Shown: piece by piece, positions 26,967 to 27,323 of the stretch
Layout of the letters: every line of letters starts with the position of its first letter
Numbering within the stretch: position 1 is the stretch's first letter
Source: Clostridiales bacterium
GTDB taxonomy: Bacteria; Bacillota_A; Clostridia; Saccharofermentanales; Saccharofermentanaceae
NCBI GenBank assembly: GCA_024695545.1
Contig: JAILHZ010000075.1
Coordinates: 1-27,323 of the forward strand
Reading direction: 5' to 3'
DNA length: 27,323 nucleotides
The notes under the pieces: generated by a model
What the model saw: the letters and a program-made list of their open reading frames with translations, nothing else
Databases searched by the model: none
Told to the model about the DNA's origin: nothing
Made by a program: the position numbers and the translations under genes

Positions 26967-27323
26967 GTGAGTTCGAAAAAACTGTATTTACGCGGTCTTA
27001 AGGACGGGTTCCCGATCTGCCTCGGGTACCTGTCCGTTTCCTTTGCCTTCGGCATTTTTGCCGTAGGTGCAGGTCTTTCTATATGGCAGACGATCCTGGT
27101 CTCTGTGGCAAACGTGACATCTGCCGGACAGCTGGCCGGTGTGCCGATCATGGTTGGATCTTTGCCGCTTCTGGAGATGGTCCTGACGCAGTTTGTTATC
27201 AATCTGCGTTATTCGCTGATGTCCGTGTCTCTTTCTCAGAAAATGAGTCCGCGGGTAAAGCTTCTGCAGCGTCTGGCGATCGCTTTCGGTATTACCGATG
27301 AGATCTTCGCGGTGGCCATAAGC
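26967..27323 (+). CDS. AzlC-family permease, 3' end cut by window
   Basis: The reading frame opens at GTG 26967, with GAGGAAAG (26952-26959) upstream, and runs off the window after 119 codons. The protein begins MSSKKLYLRGLKDGFPICLG and contains SVSFAFGIFAVGAGLSIWQ, SAGQLAGVPIM, INLRYSLMSVSLSQKM and AFGITDEIFAVA. These are hallmarks of AzlC, the large subunit of the branched-chain amino acid (azaleucine-resistance) exporter. AzlD would be expected next, outside the window. The start is distinctive but GTG-initiated. Confidence 0.88.
   Translation, partial: MSSKKLYLRGLKDGFPICLGYLSVSFAFGIFAVGAGLSIWQTILVSVANVTSAGQLAGVPIMVGSLPLLEMVLTQFVINLRYSLMSVSLSQKMSPRVKLLQRLAIAFGITDEIFAVAIS

Noticed and set aside
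25808..27202. 464-codon minus-strand ORF opposite galM and azlC
   Set aside because: It is a shadow of two well-identified genes on the other strand; no ribosome site, no family resemblance.

Overview
The window looks like chromosomal DNA of a low-to-mid GC Firmicute, most likely a gut- or rumen-type member of the Clostridia. The evidence is strong AGGAGG-type Shine-Dalgarno sites, TTGACA/TATAAT-like promoters often with a TGn extension, U-tract terminators, a Spo0A C-terminal-domain protein, a YdbC/PC4 protein, a DUF1858 redox protein and a 7TMR-DISM-like histidine kinase. No species call is possible. I see no insertion sequence, prophage, tRNA, rRNA or CRISPR array.

Layout. 1-2474: 3' part of a glycogen phosphorylase gene with a long terminator hairpin. 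2621-3698: a tiny membrane protein, then a membrane-anchored metallophosphoesterase on the minus strand. 3763-7812: a plus-strand operon of YdbC/PC4-like ssDNA-binding protein, membrane protein, NAD-dependent DNA ligase LigA, 5-formyltetrahydrofolate cyclo-ligase and another membrane protein. 7903-8496: an orphan Spo0A-C-type regulator. 8511-10373: HU and an SLC45/GPH-like MFS transporter, both minus strand. 10384-10659: DUF1858 protein. 10727-13648: an OmpR-type response regulator and a 7TM histidine kinase (minus strand). 13804-16024: Y-family polymerase and a TIGR01212-type radical SAM protein, behind a putative SOS box. 16030-19177: three-gene ABC-2 export operon (minus strand). 19182-20092: a gene-free interval holding a strong candidate for a large structured noncoding RNA. 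20091-22008: hpt, a cytidylate-kinase-like fusion and a small membrane protein (minus strand). 22050-23932: serine-hydrolase lipoprotein and YbaK. 23964-25787: ABC exporter (minus strand). 25777-27323: aldose 1-epimerase and the start of an AzlC-family permease, cut by the window edge.

The most interesting element is 19453-20092. It has a near-consensus promoter (TTGACA, 16 nt, TGA-TATACT), no credible ORF, G-rich purine-biased sequence with many local hairpins, and predicted 5' and 3' ends that pair perfectly over 8 bp about 570 nt apart. It ends in a 9-bp GAAA-capped terminator that runs into the tail of convergent hpt. Size and organisation resemble the large ornate bacterial RNAs (OLE, ROOL, GOLLD), but I cannot assign it to any of them by eye; it could be a known class or a new one. 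Other items worth attention are the LexA-like box on dinB, the kinase plus nuclease-like fusion coupled to hpt, the receiver-less Spo0A-C protein, and an inverted repeat filling a promoter spacer in front of the ABC operon.

Several gene starts are set by the Shine-Dalgarno position instead of the longest frame; the reason is given in each entry.
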